Below are positions 50,164-58,904 of a DNA stretch of 64,000 bases, in pieces. The translations under genes and the position numbers were made by a program. This DNA is from JAVDCA01 sp035293985 (GTDB lineage Bacteria; Pseudomonadota; Alphaproteobacteria; Rhizobiales; Xanthobacteraceae). The DNA lies in NCBI GenBank assembly GCA_035293985.1, contig DATGLS010000052.1:496001-560000 (forward strand). Direction: 5' to 3'. The notes beneath the pieces are model-generated. The model ran no database searches, was not told the origin of the DNA, and saw only the letters and a program-made list of their open reading frames with translations. Each line of letters starts with the position of its first letter. The first letter of the stretch is position 1.

Positions 50164-50261
50164 GAGCACATCCCGTTCCAGTGGGATCGGGATGTGCTCC
50201 AAATTCATTGATCGGCGCATTTCCTTTCGGCGAACCGGGTCCACTTCGCCGGGATATGCGC
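50164..50261. repeat. Dispersed composite repeat R1, copy D
   Basis: First hairpin GAGCACATCCCG/CGGGATGTGCTC (perfect 12-bp arms), then GCGCATTTCC with GGATATGCGC enclosing CGGCGAACCGGGTCCACTTC. The layout matches copy B at 45149. It lies between the convergent outer-membrane protein and GST genes. Confidence 0.8.
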
Positions 50262-50869
50262 TATGCCGACGGCGGTGCAGTCGCCGCGAAGGCCGGTACC
50301 GCAGCGGCGAAATCCTCGAGGTATTTGACCAGGCGCGGATGGTCCTTGCGCCAGGTGCCGTGGAAACGGAAATCCTGGTAACCGAGCGCGCAGGCGAGCG
50401 CGATCTGGCCGACCGTCGGCGGCGTATCGCGCGACGGCGGCGCCGCCTCGAGCGAGGCGAGCGCGCGCACGACCTTGCCGCGCTGATGCTCGACCCACTT
50501 CGGCTCGTGCTTGGCGGCGTCGCGCCAGCGGCCCTCGTAGATGAGCAGGATCGACGCATCCATCAGGCCGTCGGCGAGCGCCTGCAGCCGCAGCGCCGCA
50601 AACCGCGCCTTCGGCTCGGTCGGAATGATGCGGCCGCCACCGGCGAGGTGATCGAGATATTCCGAGATCACGCGCGAGTCGAACAGGACGAGGCCGTCGT
50701 CGAGCACGAGCGCGGGGATTTTGCCGAGCGGGTTCTGCTGGCGCACCGAGTCGTTGGGATCGACCGTATCGGCGGGCTCGACCTTGATGCGGCCATCGAG
50801 CCCGAGAATGATCGCCGCCATCCTGATCTTGCGTGCGAACGGCGAGGCGGGGGATGAACGCAAAATCAT
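50261..50869 (-). CDS. Glutathione S-transferase family protein
   Basis: A 202-residue GST. The N-terminal thioredoxin-like domain begins MILRSSPASPFARKIRMAAIILGL, with Ser as likely catalytic residue (SPASP), and includes NPLGKIPALVLDDG with the cis-Pro and the DSRVISEYLDH glutathione-binding turn. The C-terminal domain is helical (ALRLQALADGLMDASILLIYEGRWRD). Substrate unknown. It converges with the outer-membrane protein gene. Confidence 0.92.
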   Translation of the reverse strand: MILRSSPASPFARKIRMAAIILGLDGRIKVEPADTVDPNDSVRQQNPLGKIPALVLDDGLVLFDSRVISEYLDHLAGGGRIIPTEPKARFAALRLQALADGLMDASILLIYEGRWRDAAKHEPKWVEHQRGKVVRALASLEAAPPSRDTPPTVGQIALACALGYQDFRFHGTWRKDHPRLVKYLEDFAAAVPAFAATAPPSA

Positions 50870-51063
50870 GAGCAGCTGTCCTCGATTGGAATGATGAAAC
50901 GCGACACCGGCGTGCGCGTGCGGACCTGACGGCCGGCGCAGAAACCTATACGGCGCGCTTGCCGATCGGCAACCGCGTATCCACCAAAGCGAGCGAACGC
51001 CGTTCGCGGCCGACCGCGGCGGCGAGATGGTCTGAAAGAAGCGTCGGGGCGAGGCGTGCGTCG

Positions 51064-51279
51064 TCAGCCGGTGACGACGAGATTCACGGCTTTCGGCCCC
51101 TTGCCCTTCTTGTCGGGCTCCACGTCGAAGCTGATGCGCTGACCCTCGTTGAGCGACTTCAGCCCCGCACGCTCCACCGCCGTGATGTGCACGAACACGT
51201 CGCGTCCGCCGTCATCCGGCTTGATGAAGCCATAACCGCGTTCGCCATTGAAGAATTTGACCGTACCGGCCATTGCCAT
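51064..51279 (-). CDS. Cold-shock protein (CspA family)
   Basis: A 71-residue OB-fold nucleic-acid-binding protein. MAMAGTVKFFNGERGYGFIKPDDGGRDVFVHITAVERAG contains RNP1 (GYGFI) and RNP2 (VFVHI). The start at 51279 follows GGAGGAG. It binds single-stranded RNA/DNA and acts as an RNA chaperone. The 214-bp gap upstream to the rlmJ stop leaves room for a long 5' leader, as in many csp genes. Confidence 0.95.
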   Translation of the reverse strand: MAMAGTVKFFNGERGYGFIKPDDGGRDVFVHITAVERAGLKSLNEGQRISFDVEPDKKGKGPKAVNLVVTG

Positions 51280-51493
51280 CGGGAAACTCCTCCCCGTGGT
51301 TGCTCCGCCGCCGGCCCCCACGGCTCGACGGCTCGGCTGGACATTCACCGACGGCAAAACCTTCGGCCCACTCCAGCCCAGGACATAACCGCCGCCTCCT
51401 GCTCCCGCAGGAGGTGGAACGCCAAAGCCCCGGTGGAGACTAACATACAATTCGGTGCCGTAAAAAGGCCCGAAAAAGCTTTGGCGGTGCCTT

Positions 51494-52372
51494 TCAAGAC
51501 AAGCCGGCAAGCCAATCGACCTTGGCCCGGCCCCCGCTGGTCGACGACGCGAGCGACGGACGAAGGGCGGCGCGCAGGGCCGGCAGCATGCGGGCAAGCT
51601 CATCCGCCAGCCGCCAGGGCGGATTGACGACGATGAGACCGGCGCCGTTCAGCCCGGGCTGCGCTTCATCCGGCGCCCATTCGAGCTCGGCGCGCAGGAT
51701 TTTCCGGGGCGTTTTGGCCGTTGCGCTGCGGCGCAGCACGCTCGCCAGGCGGTCTGGACCAGTCCGATCCTTGATCGGGTACCAGACGAGATAGATGCCG
51801 CCCGCCCATTTGCGCCCGGCCGCCGCAAGGGCATCGCCAAGGCGCTTGAACTCGTCCCTGTCCTCGTAGGGCGGATCGATGATGACGACGCCGCGGCGCT
51901 CTTTCGGCGGCACGTAGGCGTTGAGCGCGGTCCAGCCGTCGATTGCGACCGCGCGCGCGCGGGCGTCGTGGCGCAGGTTGGCGGCGAGCGCCGCGGCGGC
52001 CCGCGGCTCGAGCTCGCAGGCGACCAGGCGATCCTGCGGTCGCATCAGGCTGAGGGCGATCAAGGGGGAGCCCGGATAATAGCGCAGCGCCTGACCGGAA
52101 TTAGCGGCACTGACCGCCACGAGATAGGGCGCAAGCAGCGCGCGAACGTCGTCTGCGAGCGCGGCCGCGGCCAGGCGCCCGATGCCGCCGCGCCATTCGC
52201 CGGTGCGTTCCGCGGCAGAGGAGGTGAGGTCGTAGCGCCCGTTGCCCGCATGGGTATCGATGACCCGAAAAGGCGCGGCCTTCTCGCCGAGATGCACGAG
52301 AATGCGCGCGAGCACCGCGTGCTTGAAAACATCGGCGAAGTTGCCGGCGTGGAAGGCGTGACGATAGTTCAT
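51494..52372 (-). CDS. rlmJ: 23S rRNA (adenine(2030)-N6)-methyltransferase RlmJ
   Basis: A 292-residue methyltransferase. MNYRHAFHAGNFADVFKHAVLARIL is the diagnostic N-terminus, DTHAGNGRYDL follows, and the catalytic motif is DPPYE. RLASVLRRSA and NGAGLIVVNPPW are later blocks. It methylates A2030 of 23S rRNA in E. coli. The second of two adjacent ATGs (52372) has the better ribosome binding site spacing; 52375 is the alternative. Confidence 0.95.
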   Translation of the reverse strand: MNYRHAFHAGNFADVFKHAVLARILVHLGEKAAPFRVIDTHAGNGRYDLTSSAAERTGEWRGGIGRLAAAALADDVRALLAPYLVAVSAANSGQALRYYPGSPLIALSLMRPQDRLVACELEPRAAAALAANLRHDARARAVAIDGWTALNAYVPPKERRGVVIIDPPYEDRDEFKRLGDALAAAGRKWAGGIYLVWYPIKDRTGPDRLASVLRRSATAKTPRKILRAELEWAPDEAQPGLNGAGLIVVNPPWRLADELARMLPALRAALRPSLASSTSGGRAKVDWLAGLS

Positions 52373-52382
52373 CACGCCTTCC

Positions 52383-52455
52383 TAACCCCGACCCGGCCGC
52401 GGGAGAAGCGCGCGGCCGGACGCGTCGGGAAACATTCGCCAGATGTTCGGGGTTA
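52383..52455. terminator. Nested inverted repeat after the RNase T2 gene
   Basis: TAACCCCGA (52383) and TCGGGGTTA (52447) are exact inverses, and within them CCGGCCGCG (52393) pairs with CGCGGCCGG (52410). The right outer arm includes the RNase T2 stop codon. A transcript of the minus strand could form a large hairpin just after translation ends; no long T run follows, so termination is uncertain. Confidence 0.5.
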
Positions 52456-53154
52456 CCCGCCGGCGGCTTGCGTGCTCGCGTGCACGCGCGGCATCAGCAC
52501 CTGCTCACGCTGGCACGAGTGCTGGTCGACCTCGGCACAGCTGCGGAATTGCAGCTCCTTGCTGAGGCAGATGCGCACCGCGTTGAGGCGCTTGTCGTCG
52601 CAGCCAACCGCAATCCCGTCATGCGGCAGGCCGGGATTGGCGGCGACGAAGGCATCCCGCACTTCCGCCGGCGATACCGTCTTGGGCTGCGCGCCATCGA
52701 GATAGTCCGGCGGAATCTTCACCATGGCGCGCGCCTTTCGCACGGTCTCGAAATAGGCGCGGGCCGGCAGGCCCGAGCACACGCCGTGGCGATCCCATTC
52801 GCGGAAGATCAGGCGCGGGCTCGGCATCAGGTCGATCATCGACGAGACGACGTTGCGATCGAGGCGGGGGGCCGGGTTCTGGCAGAACTCCGGGAACCCA
52901 TGCTCGTATTGCGGCCACAAGCCATGCACGATGAAAGCGTGCGGCTGCTGACCGCATTCGGGCTGGCGCGCCGCCGACTGCGGCGAGCGTTCGGTCACGG
53001 CGTCGCAGAACGACGGCGACCATGACAGGGAGAGCACGTAGAAGTCGAACTGGCCCGGCTCGTTCTGGCGCCGGTCCTGGGCTTCACTCGATACCAGACT
53101 GACTGCAAGGATAAGCGCGGCGATGACCGCGATACGTACGACAGCGTTTGACAT
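52453..53154 (-). CDS. Secreted ribonuclease T2 family protein
   Basis: A 233-residue exported RNase. Signal peptide about 1-25 (VRIAVIAALILAVSLVSSEA). The first catalytic segment is FIVHGLWPQ with His77, the second REWDRHGVC with Glu119 and His123. The canonical second segment is HEWxKHGTC, so the first His is Arg and the Lys is Arg here. Six or more cysteines fit disulfides. It cleaves RNA to 2',3'-cyclic phosphates in the periplasm or outside. Probably scavenges RNA. Confidence 0.92.
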   Translation of the reverse strand: MSNAVVRIAVIAALILAVSLVSSEAQDRRQNEPGQFDFYVLSLSWSPSFCDAVTERSPQSAARQPECGQQPHAFIVHGLWPQYEHGFPEFCQNPAPRLDRNVVSSMIDLMPSPRLIFREWDRHGVCSGLPARAYFETVRKARAMVKIPPDYLDGAQPKTVSPAEVRDAFVAANPGLPHDGIAVGCDDKRLNAVRICLSKELQFRSCAEVDQHSCQREQVLMPRVHASTQAAGG

Positions 53155-53302
53155 GGTAGGTCCCCTTTACGCTACGGGAAGGACCTACCTGCATTAGTTG
53201 AATTTCAGGAACATAGCAAGAACAAAAAACGAATTAAGCACGTACGGGCGCAACCGGCAAGGCATCCGTGGGACCGCCCCAGGGCGTCCTCATTGGAATC
53301 CT

Positions 53303-53767
53303 TCAGGGTTTGGCCTCCTTGCAGCGCGGATTATAGGCCCAGTTGCGGTCGAGCCCGACCACGCACCATTCGACCCCGTAGGTCATGCCGATCAGGCCGC
53401 CGTCCTCGATGATCGAGTAATAGACCGCGTGCTTTTTGCCGTCGGAAACGAGCGCTTCGGCTTGGCAGAAGCGGCGTGGAATGGAGCTCGCCTGCCACGG
53501 GCGCAGCGCGATCTCGCGAACGTTCTTGAAATCGAGAATGTGCAGGTCCGAATGCCAGAAGCGGCCTTCCTTGACCTCGAACCCGTGCTGGATGCGGTCG
53601 AGCGGGCCGGATTCGCCGCACAGCGGCACGTCGGCCGAATAGCGCGGGCCCGAAAGGTAGAAATTCATCTCGAAGAAGCCGGCCGCGCGGGTCGGTTCGG
53701 CCGTGCTCGCGACCGTCAGAATGCTCAAGCCCAGCGCCAGAACGCAGGTCCAAAAGCGGCCCGACAT
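53303..53767 (-). CDS. Secreted protein of unknown function
   Basis: A 154-residue exported protein. Signal peptide about 1-28 (FWTCVLALGLSILTVASTAEPTRA). The mature region has conserved-looking segments FFEMNFYLSGPRYSADVPLCG, FWHSDLHILDFKNVREIALRPW and AVYYSIIEDGGLIGMTYGVEWCVVGLDRNWAYNP, with four cysteines. GGGGAGG precedes the ATG. Not recognised. It lies between rsmE and the RNase T2 gene, all on the minus strand. Confidence 0.83.
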   Translation of the reverse strand: MSGRFWTCVLALGLSILTVASTAEPTRAAGFFEMNFYLSGPRYSADVPLCGESGPLDRIQHGFEVKEGRFWHSDLHILDFKNVREIALRPWQASSIPRRFCQAEALVSDGKKHAVYYSIIEDGGLIGMTYGVEWCVVGLDRNWAYNPRCKEAKP

Positions 53768-53888
53768 CGGTGACCTCCCCGTGGTACGCCCTCCGTGGAC
53801 GGTGCCGTTTGGCCTTGGCGCGGTCAAGTGAATAGCGGCCGCGCTGCGTGCCGAGCGCCGCGAGCGTGTCCTTTCCGCCATAGTGAGG

Positions 53889-54635
53889 CTACCCCCGCCA
53901 GTCGCCCAGCACCGCCTGGACGAGGGCGAGTGCCGCAACCGCGGCGGTATCGGCGCGTAGGATGCGCGGGCCGAGCGCGAGCCGGACGATGTTGTGGCGG
54001 GCGAGCAGCATGGCGCGCTCCTCCTCGGCAAAGCCGCCTTCCGGCCCGACCAGCACGGCGAGCGCGCTCGCGCCGGCGACGGCCGCGAGCGCGGCGACCG
54101 GGTCGGCGATCGGGGCATCCTCGTCGCAAAAGATCAGCACCCGGCCGGGCGCGAGCGCCGCGAGCGCATCGCCGAGTGCGATCGGCGGGGCGATCTCCGG
54201 CAGCCGCAGCACCCCGCATTGCTCTGCCGCCTCGATCGCGTTGGCGCGCATGCGCTCCGCATTGACGCGCTCGGCCTGGGTATGCCGGGTGAGCACCGGG
54301 GCGAGCCGCGCCACGCCCATCTCGACCGCCTTCTGCACCATGTAGTCGAGCCGCGCCCGCTTGAGGGGGGCGAACAGGTAGTGGAGATCCGGGCCACCTT
54401 CCTGCGGCCGCGTGCGCACCCCGAGCCGTACCGTCAGCGCGCGCTTGCCGTTCGCTTCGAGGGTGCCATGCCATTCACCGTCGCGGCCGTTGAAAACCAG
54501 CACGCCGTCGCCGGGCACGAGGCGCAGGACGTCGCGCAGATAGTGCGCTTGCGCCCGGTCGAGCGCGACCACGCCGCGCGGCTGCAATGGCTGGTCGACG
54601 AAGAGGCGGGGGCTGCGGAAGTCGTACCGGGCCAT
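53889..54635 (-). CDS. rsmE: 16S rRNA (uracil(1498)-N3)-methyltransferase RsmE
   Basis: A 248-residue SPOUT methyltransferase. An N-terminal PUA-like domain (FVDQPLQPRGVVALDRAQAHYLRDVLR) precedes the knotted SPOUT domain: LAPVLTRHTQAERVN, AAEQCGVLRLPEI, VLVGPEGGFAEEE and LGPRILRADTAAVAALALV are the family blocks. It methylates U1498 of 16S rRNA. Length is normal. Confidence 0.96.
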   Translation of the reverse strand: MARYDFRSPRLFVDQPLQPRGVVALDRAQAHYLRDVLRLVPGDGVLVFNGRDGEWHGTLEANGKRALTVRLGVRTRPQEGGPDLHYLFAPLKRARLDYMVQKAVEMGVARLAPVLTRHTQAERVNAERMRANAIEAAEQCGVLRLPEIAPPIALGDALAALAPGRVLIFCDEDAPIADPVAALAAVAGASALAVLVGPEGGFAEEERAMLLARHNIVRLALGPRILRADTAAVAALALVQAVLGDWRG

Positions 54636-54857
54636 GGATTGCCCTCGATGGATCGTTGAACGCTATATTCGGGCGAACGCCTGCCGCGGATTTGCTCCCG
54701 GCGCGTTCATTCGACAGGAACATGCGTGAAATGCTCGATTTGGGCCATGGCCGCCCGGCCGGGGGGCAAAAACCGGGGCACGCCGCCGGGCGTCAAAGCG
54801 GTCTTGCCGCGGTATCGCCGGATTCGAGAGATTGTTAATGAATTGATTTGATCATCC

Positions 54858-54901
54858 GGATCGGTCTTGGATCGGTCTTGGACCGGGATCTTGGACCGGG
54901 A
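54858..54901. repeat. Short tandem repeat upstream of the WPSAQP protein
   Basis: Four successive units: GGATCGGTCTT twice, then GGACCGGGATCTT and GGACCGGGA. They end 10 bp before the likely start codon and contribute the GGGAG ribosome binding site. Confidence 0.7.
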
Positions 54902-54911
54902 GATGACACCC

Positions 54912-55658
54912 ATGAACCCTGCAGGTGTGGCGACGCGTGTAACGACACGTGTGCTGCCGCTGGCGCTTGCGGCCGTAACCTGCTGCGCCGTCGCGGCGCA
55001 GGCGCAGGCGCCCTGGCCGTCGGCCGCGCCCCAGCAGCCCTCTGCTGCGCCCTGGCCGTCCGCCCAACCGGCCCCGCAGCAGCAGCCCACCGGACCGGCA
55101 TGGCCGTCCGCGCAGCCCGCGAACCAGCAGCCCGGTGGTCCCGCGTGGCCGTCGGCGCAACCGTCCGCCGCACCGCCGCCCATGTCCATGGGGCCTGGCC
55201 CGGGCGGTCCCGGCATGATGAGCGGCCCCGGCCCGACGCCGGAGCAGCAGAAATGCCTGCAGCAATTCACCAGCCTTCGCACCGAGGTGGAGAAGCGCGC
55301 CAAGCTGGCCGAGGCCGAAGGCCATAAGAAGGAGAAGCCGACGCGCGAGAAGATGTGCGAGCTCATCACCGGCTACACGAGCGCCGAGTTCAAATGGCTC
55401 AAGTTCGTCGAGGCCAATGTGAGCAAATGCGGCATTCCCCCGCAGATCGTCGAGCAGATCAAGACCGTCCATGTGCGCACCGCCGAGACGAAGAAGCGGA
55501 TATGCTCTGCCGGCCCGGCCCAGGCCGGGGGGCCGCAGACGCCGAGCCTGTCCGACGCGCTCGGCGCATCGCTGCAGCCCGACGACGAGGAAGAGAAGAA
55601 AAAGCACAAGCCCGGCGGCATCATGGACACCCTGACGGGACCCGTGTTGGCGCGATGA
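54912..55658 (+). CDS. Secreted protein with WPSAQP repeats
   Basis: A 248-residue exported protein. Signal peptide to about residue 32 (LPLALAAVTCCAVAAQAQ). Residues about 33-85 are tandem repeats of PWPSA(Q/A)P with Gln/Pro spacers; a Met/Gly/Pro stretch follows. The folded part (about 108-200) is helical with paired cysteines: PEQQKCLQQFTSLRTEVEKRAKLAEAEGHKK, REKMCELITGYTSAEFKWLKFVEANVSKCGIP. The tail is acidic then Lys-rich. The start at 54912 has better spacing than the ATG at 54903. It overlaps ubiA by 4 bp. Function unknown. Confidence 0.8.
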   Translation: MNPAGVATRVTTRVLPLALAAVTCCAVAAQAQAPWPSAAPQQPSAAPWPSAQPAPQQQPTGPAWPSAQPANQQPGGPAWPSAQPSAAPPPMSMGPGPGGPGMMSGPGPTPEQQKCLQQFTSLRTEVEKRAKLAEAEGHKKEKPTREKMCELITGYTSAEFKWLKFVEANVSKCGIPPQIVEQIKTVHVRTAETKKRICSAGPAQAGGPQTPSLSDALGASLQPDDEEEKKKHKPGGIMDTLTGPVLAR

Positions 55659-56590
55659 GCGCGGCGCCGGGACGCGTCGCCGATTCGACCGGGAACTGGG
55701 TCGACGGCCTCGCCCCGCGCTGGACGCAGCCCTATCTGCGGCTCGCCCGTTTCGACCGCCCGATCGGCGCCTGGCTGCTGCTCGTCCCGTGCTGGTGGTC
55801 GGCTGGGCTCGCCGCGATCCACGCGCACGCGCCATGGCCCAACCCGTCGCACGTCGCCCTGTTCTTCATCGGCGCCTTCGTGATGCGCGGTGCCGGCTGC
55901 ACCTGGAACGACATCGTCGACCGCGATCTCGACGCCCGCGTCGAGCGCACCCGCTCGCGCCCGATCCCCTCGGGTCAAGTGAGCGTCATGGCCGCCGTCG
56001 CCTTCCTGGCCGCGCAGGCGCTGGTCGGGCTCGCGGTGCTGCTGGCGTTCAACCGCTTCACCGTTGCGACCGGCATCGCATCGCTCGCGGTCGTCGCGAT
56101 CTATCCCTTTATGAAGCGGATCACCTACTGGCCGCAGATCGTGCTCGGGCTCGCCTTCTCGTGGGGTGCGCTGATGGGCTGGCCGGCCTGGTTCGGCCGC
56201 CTCGATGCGCCCGCCTACCTGCTCTATGCCGGATCGATCGCCTGGGTGATCGGCTACGACACGATCTACGCCCACCAGGACACCGAGGACGACGCCCTCA
56301 TCGGGGTGAAATCGACCGCGCTTCTGTTCGGGGACCGCACCAAGCCGATGCTGGCCCTGTTCTATGCGATCGCCGTCGCACTGATCGGCATTGCCGGCTA
56401 CATGGCGGGCGGCGGCATCGTATTCGCGATCGGCCTTGCCGCATTCGCGGCCCACCTCGCCTGGCAGGTCGTCCGCCTCGATATCGCCGACCCGGACGTC
56501 TGCCTCACGGTGTTCAAATCCGACCGCGATGCCGGGCTCGTCCTGTTCGCCGGGATGATCCTCGACGCGGCGGCACGATACTTCGCCTGA
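55655..56590 (+). CDS. ubiA: 4-hydroxybenzoate octaprenyltransferase
   Basis: A 311-residue inner-membrane prenyltransferase for ubiquinone synthesis. YLRLARFDRPIGAWLLLVPCWWS is the N-terminal block. The two Asp-rich motifs are NDIVDRDLDARVERTRSRPIPSG and YDTIYAHQDTEDDALIGVKSTALLFG, binding the prenyl diphosphate through Mg. About eight membrane helices. Its ATG overlaps the stop codon of the WPSAQP protein (ATGA), so the two are coupled. Confidence 0.95.
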   Translation: MSAAPGRVADSTGNWVDGLAPRWTQPYLRLARFDRPIGAWLLLVPCWWSAGLAAIHAHAPWPNPSHVALFFIGAFVMRGAGCTWNDIVDRDLDARVERTRSRPIPSGQVSVMAAVAFLAAQALVGLAVLLAFNRFTVATGIASLAVVAIYPFMKRITYWPQIVLGLAFSWGALMGWPAWFGRLDAPAYLLYAGSIAWVIGYDTIYAHQDTEDDALIGVKSTALLFGDRTKPMLALFYAIAVALIGIAGYMAGGGIVFAIGLAAFAAHLAWQVVRLDIADPDVCLTVFKSDRDAGLVLFAGMILDAAARYFA

Positions 56591-56613
56591 CGAACAGCCC
56601 GTCTGACTGATTC

Positions 56614-57189
56614 TCAGTTGCGCGCGATGATCTCGCGCTCGCCGCGGTGGATCTGCGACGCGCTGCTGCCGTGTCCGGGCTTGCGCCGCATGAGGATCGT
56701 CGGCCGGCGGCGCCGCAGCACGCCGCGCACGCGCCGGCGCGCCACCGGTGCGCGAACGCGCACGGCGCCGACGCGGTCGAACGCCTCGCGCAATCCTTCA
56801 CCGTCGGCGATCAGCAGCGGACGGCCGAGCACGCGCCCCCAGCGCTGCCATTCGGCGACCACGTCGCCCTCCGGCCCGGTCGCGATCATCAGCGGGACCG
56901 AGAGCCCCGGGTCGCGATGCTCCAGCATGACGGCGATCGCGCCATCCTGGCTCGCATCGGGCGGGATCACCCGGATCGCGACCCCGAGAAACTCGGATAC
57001 CTCGAGCGATACGCGCATCGGAATGCCGCGCACCTCGCGCCGCACCACCACGCGCTCGCGATCGAGCTCGACGAGCCGGAGATGTTCGTCGGCGCGTTCA
57101 TCAGTCGTCGTAAAGCTGACCGGAAGCGCGGTCGGATCGAGCCGCAACGCGCGGCTCGATCCGCCGGGCATGGTCCTGCCGGCAATCAT
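56614..57189 (-). CDS. DUF6101 family protein
   Basis: A 191-residue protein typical of Bradyrhizobiaceae and relatives: SSRALRLDPTALPVSF, VVVRREVRGIPMRVSL, AVMLEHRDPGLSVPL, WQRWGRVLGRPLLIADGEG and the Arg-rich end ARRRVRGVLRRRRPTILMRRKPG, closing with IHRGEREIIARN. Function unknown. The start MIAGRTMPGG was chosen; a second ATG is at 57171. It converges with ubiA. Confidence 0.9.
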   Translation of the reverse strand: MIAGRTMPGGSSRALRLDPTALPVSFTTTDERADEHLRLVELDRERVVVRREVRGIPMRVSLEVSEFLGVAIRVIPPDASQDGAIAVMLEHRDPGLSVPLMIATGPEGDVVAEWQRWGRVLGRPLLIADGEGLREAFDRVGAVRVRAPVARRRVRGVLRRRRPTILMRRKPGHGSSASQIHRGEREIIARN

Positions 57190-57554
57190 TCGACGCCTCA
57201 CCCGAAACACACGGTCCTGTCGCCGGGCGCTCGGCCTGTGCATACGCAACGCACCGCACCCGATCATTGCCGCAAAGGTTACGCGCCCACGGTCGGCATT
57301 CGCTTAAAATGCCTGGTTAATCGCACGTATGCGCCGCCTGTTCCGGTGAGAATGATTGACGAGACGTTGCCGCGCTCGCCGCAATCGCGCGCGCCGGCGC
57401 AAGCAATCGGCCACCATCTTGCCGGCTCCGTCGCGCCGGTCCCATGTATGGGGCTCGCTCGGCGTGTGCCGCACTCCGCCATCCCGATCCGCAAATCCCG
57501 TTTCGGCGCGCCGATTCCCCTTCGCCCGGATATGCGCTAAACGGTCCCTGCCCG
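57190..57554. other. 365-bp divergent intergenic region
   Basis: Separates the DUF6101 gene and the pmbA-like gene. It contains an R1 repeat copy at 57491-57537. The AT-rich patch near 57300-57330 (GCTTAAAATGCCTGGTTAAT) may carry promoter elements for either gene. No coding frame was supported. Confidence 0.5.
57491..57537. repeat. Dispersed hairpin repeat R1, copy E
   Basis: GCAAATCCCGTTTCGGCGCG followed by CCCTTCGCCCGGATATGCGC. The ends are imperfect inverse copies. It lies 18 bp upstream of the pmbA-like gene. Confidence 0.6.
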
Positions 57555-58904
57555 ATGAATTCCCTCCTCGACCAATCCGCCCTGGTGGCGCTCGCCGAAC
57601 GCCTCGTCGCCGCCGCCCGCCGTGCCGGCGCCGACGCCGCCGACGCGATCGCCGAGCGTGGCGTCTCGCAATCGGTCGAGGTGCGCGACGGGACCGTCGA
57701 GGAATCGTCGCGCTCGGAAGGCGACAACATGGGGCTGCGCGCCTTCGTCGGGCGCCGCCAGGCGGTGGTCTCTACCAACGATCTCAATGGCGACGTCGAC
57801 GAGCTCGCCGCGCGCGCGGTCGCGATGGCGCGCGTCGCGCCGGAAGACAAGTATGCGGGGCTCGCCGAGCCCGCGCTGCTGGCGAAGAAATTCCCCGAGC
57901 TCGACCTGCTCGATCCCGACCTGCCGGCGGTTGCGCAGCTCGAGGAGACCGCGCGCGCCGCCGAGGCCGCCGCGCTCGCCGTCAAAGGCGTCACCAAGTC
58001 GGGCGGTGCCTCGGCATCGGCCGGCATCGGCGGCATGGTGCTGGCGACGAGTGGCGGCTTCACCGGCGCCTATCTCGGATCGCGCCATCGCGCCTCGGTC
58101 GTGGCCATCGCCGGTGAAGGCACCGGCATGGAGAACGACTACGATTCCACCTCGGCGCTCCATATCGGCGACCTGGCGGCACCGGACGCGATCGGCCGCT
58201 CGGCCGGCGAGCGCGCCGTGCGCCGGCTCAATCCGAAGAAGGTCGCGACCAAACGCGTGCCGGTGGTGTTCGACACGCGCATCGCCGGATCGCTGATCGG
58301 CCATCTCGCGTCGGCGATCAACGGCAGCGCGATCGCGCGCAAGACGAGCTTCCTCAAGGACCGCCTGGGCGAACGCATCTTCGCCCCCGGCATCGCCATC
58401 ATCGACGATCCGCTGCGCCGGCGCGGGCTGCGCTCGCAGCCGTTCGACGCCGAGGGTGTCGCCGGCGAGCGCCGTGCGCTCGTCGCCGACGGCGTGCTCA
58501 CCACCTGGATCCTCGATTGCGCGACCGCCCGCGAGCTCGGCCTGAAGACCACCGGCCACGCGCAGCGCGGCGTCTCATCGACGCCGTCGCCGGGCGCGAC
58601 CAACCTGCATCTCGAGCCCGGCACCAACACCCGCGCCGAGCTGATCGCCGACATCGCGGAGGGCTTCTACGTCACCGACCTGATCGGCTCGGGCGCCAAC
58701 ATGGTGACGGGCGACTACAGCCGCGGCGCTTCCGGCTTCTGGATCGAGCACGGCGAGCTCACCTATCCGGTGAGCGAGGTGACGATCGCGGGCCACCTCA
58801 ACGACATCTTCCGTACGCTCACCCCCGCGAACGACCTCGTCTTTCGATACGGCATCAACGCGCCGACCGTACGCCTCGAGGGGCTCACCGTTGCGGGCGT
58901 CTGA
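57555..58904 (+). CDS. pmbA: TldD/PmbA-family metalloprotease-like protein
   Basis: A 449-residue PmbA/TldE-type protein. ARRAGADAADAIAERGVSQSVEVRDGTVEESSRSE is the N-terminal domain; GLRAFVGRRQAVVSTND, GVSSTPSPGATNLHLEPGT, YVTDLIGSGANMVTGDYSRGASGFWIEHGELTYPV and EVTIAGHL are conserved blocks. PmbA lacks the H-E-x3-H metal site of TldD, as here, and pairs with a TldD subunit to degrade unfolded peptides. Its end overlaps cysQ by 14 bp. Confidence 0.93.
   Translation: MNSLLDQSALVALAERLVAAARRAGADAADAIAERGVSQSVEVRDGTVEESSRSEGDNMGLRAFVGRRQAVVSTNDLNGDVDELAARAVAMARVAPEDKYAGLAEPALLAKKFPELDLLDPDLPAVAQLEETARAAEAAALAVKGVTKSGGASASAGIGGMVLATSGGFTGAYLGSRHRASVVAIAGEGTGMENDYDSTSALHIGDLAAPDAIGRSAGERAVRRLNPKKVATKRVPVVFDTRIAGSLIGHLASAINGSAIARKTSFLKDRLGERIFAPGIAIIDDPLRRRGLRSQPFDAEGVAGERRALVADGVLTTWILDCATARELGLKTTGHAQRGVSSTPSPGATNLHLEPGTNTRAELIADIAEGFYVTDLIGSGANMVTGDYSRGASGFWIEHGELTYPVSEVTIAGHLNDIFRTLTPANDLVFRYGINAPTVRLEGLTVAGV

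Noticed and set aside
21317..57537. Possible CRISPR from recurring short repeats
   Set aside because: Copies are scattered singly over 36 kb, without regular spacing or cas genes; they are extragenic hairpin repeats.
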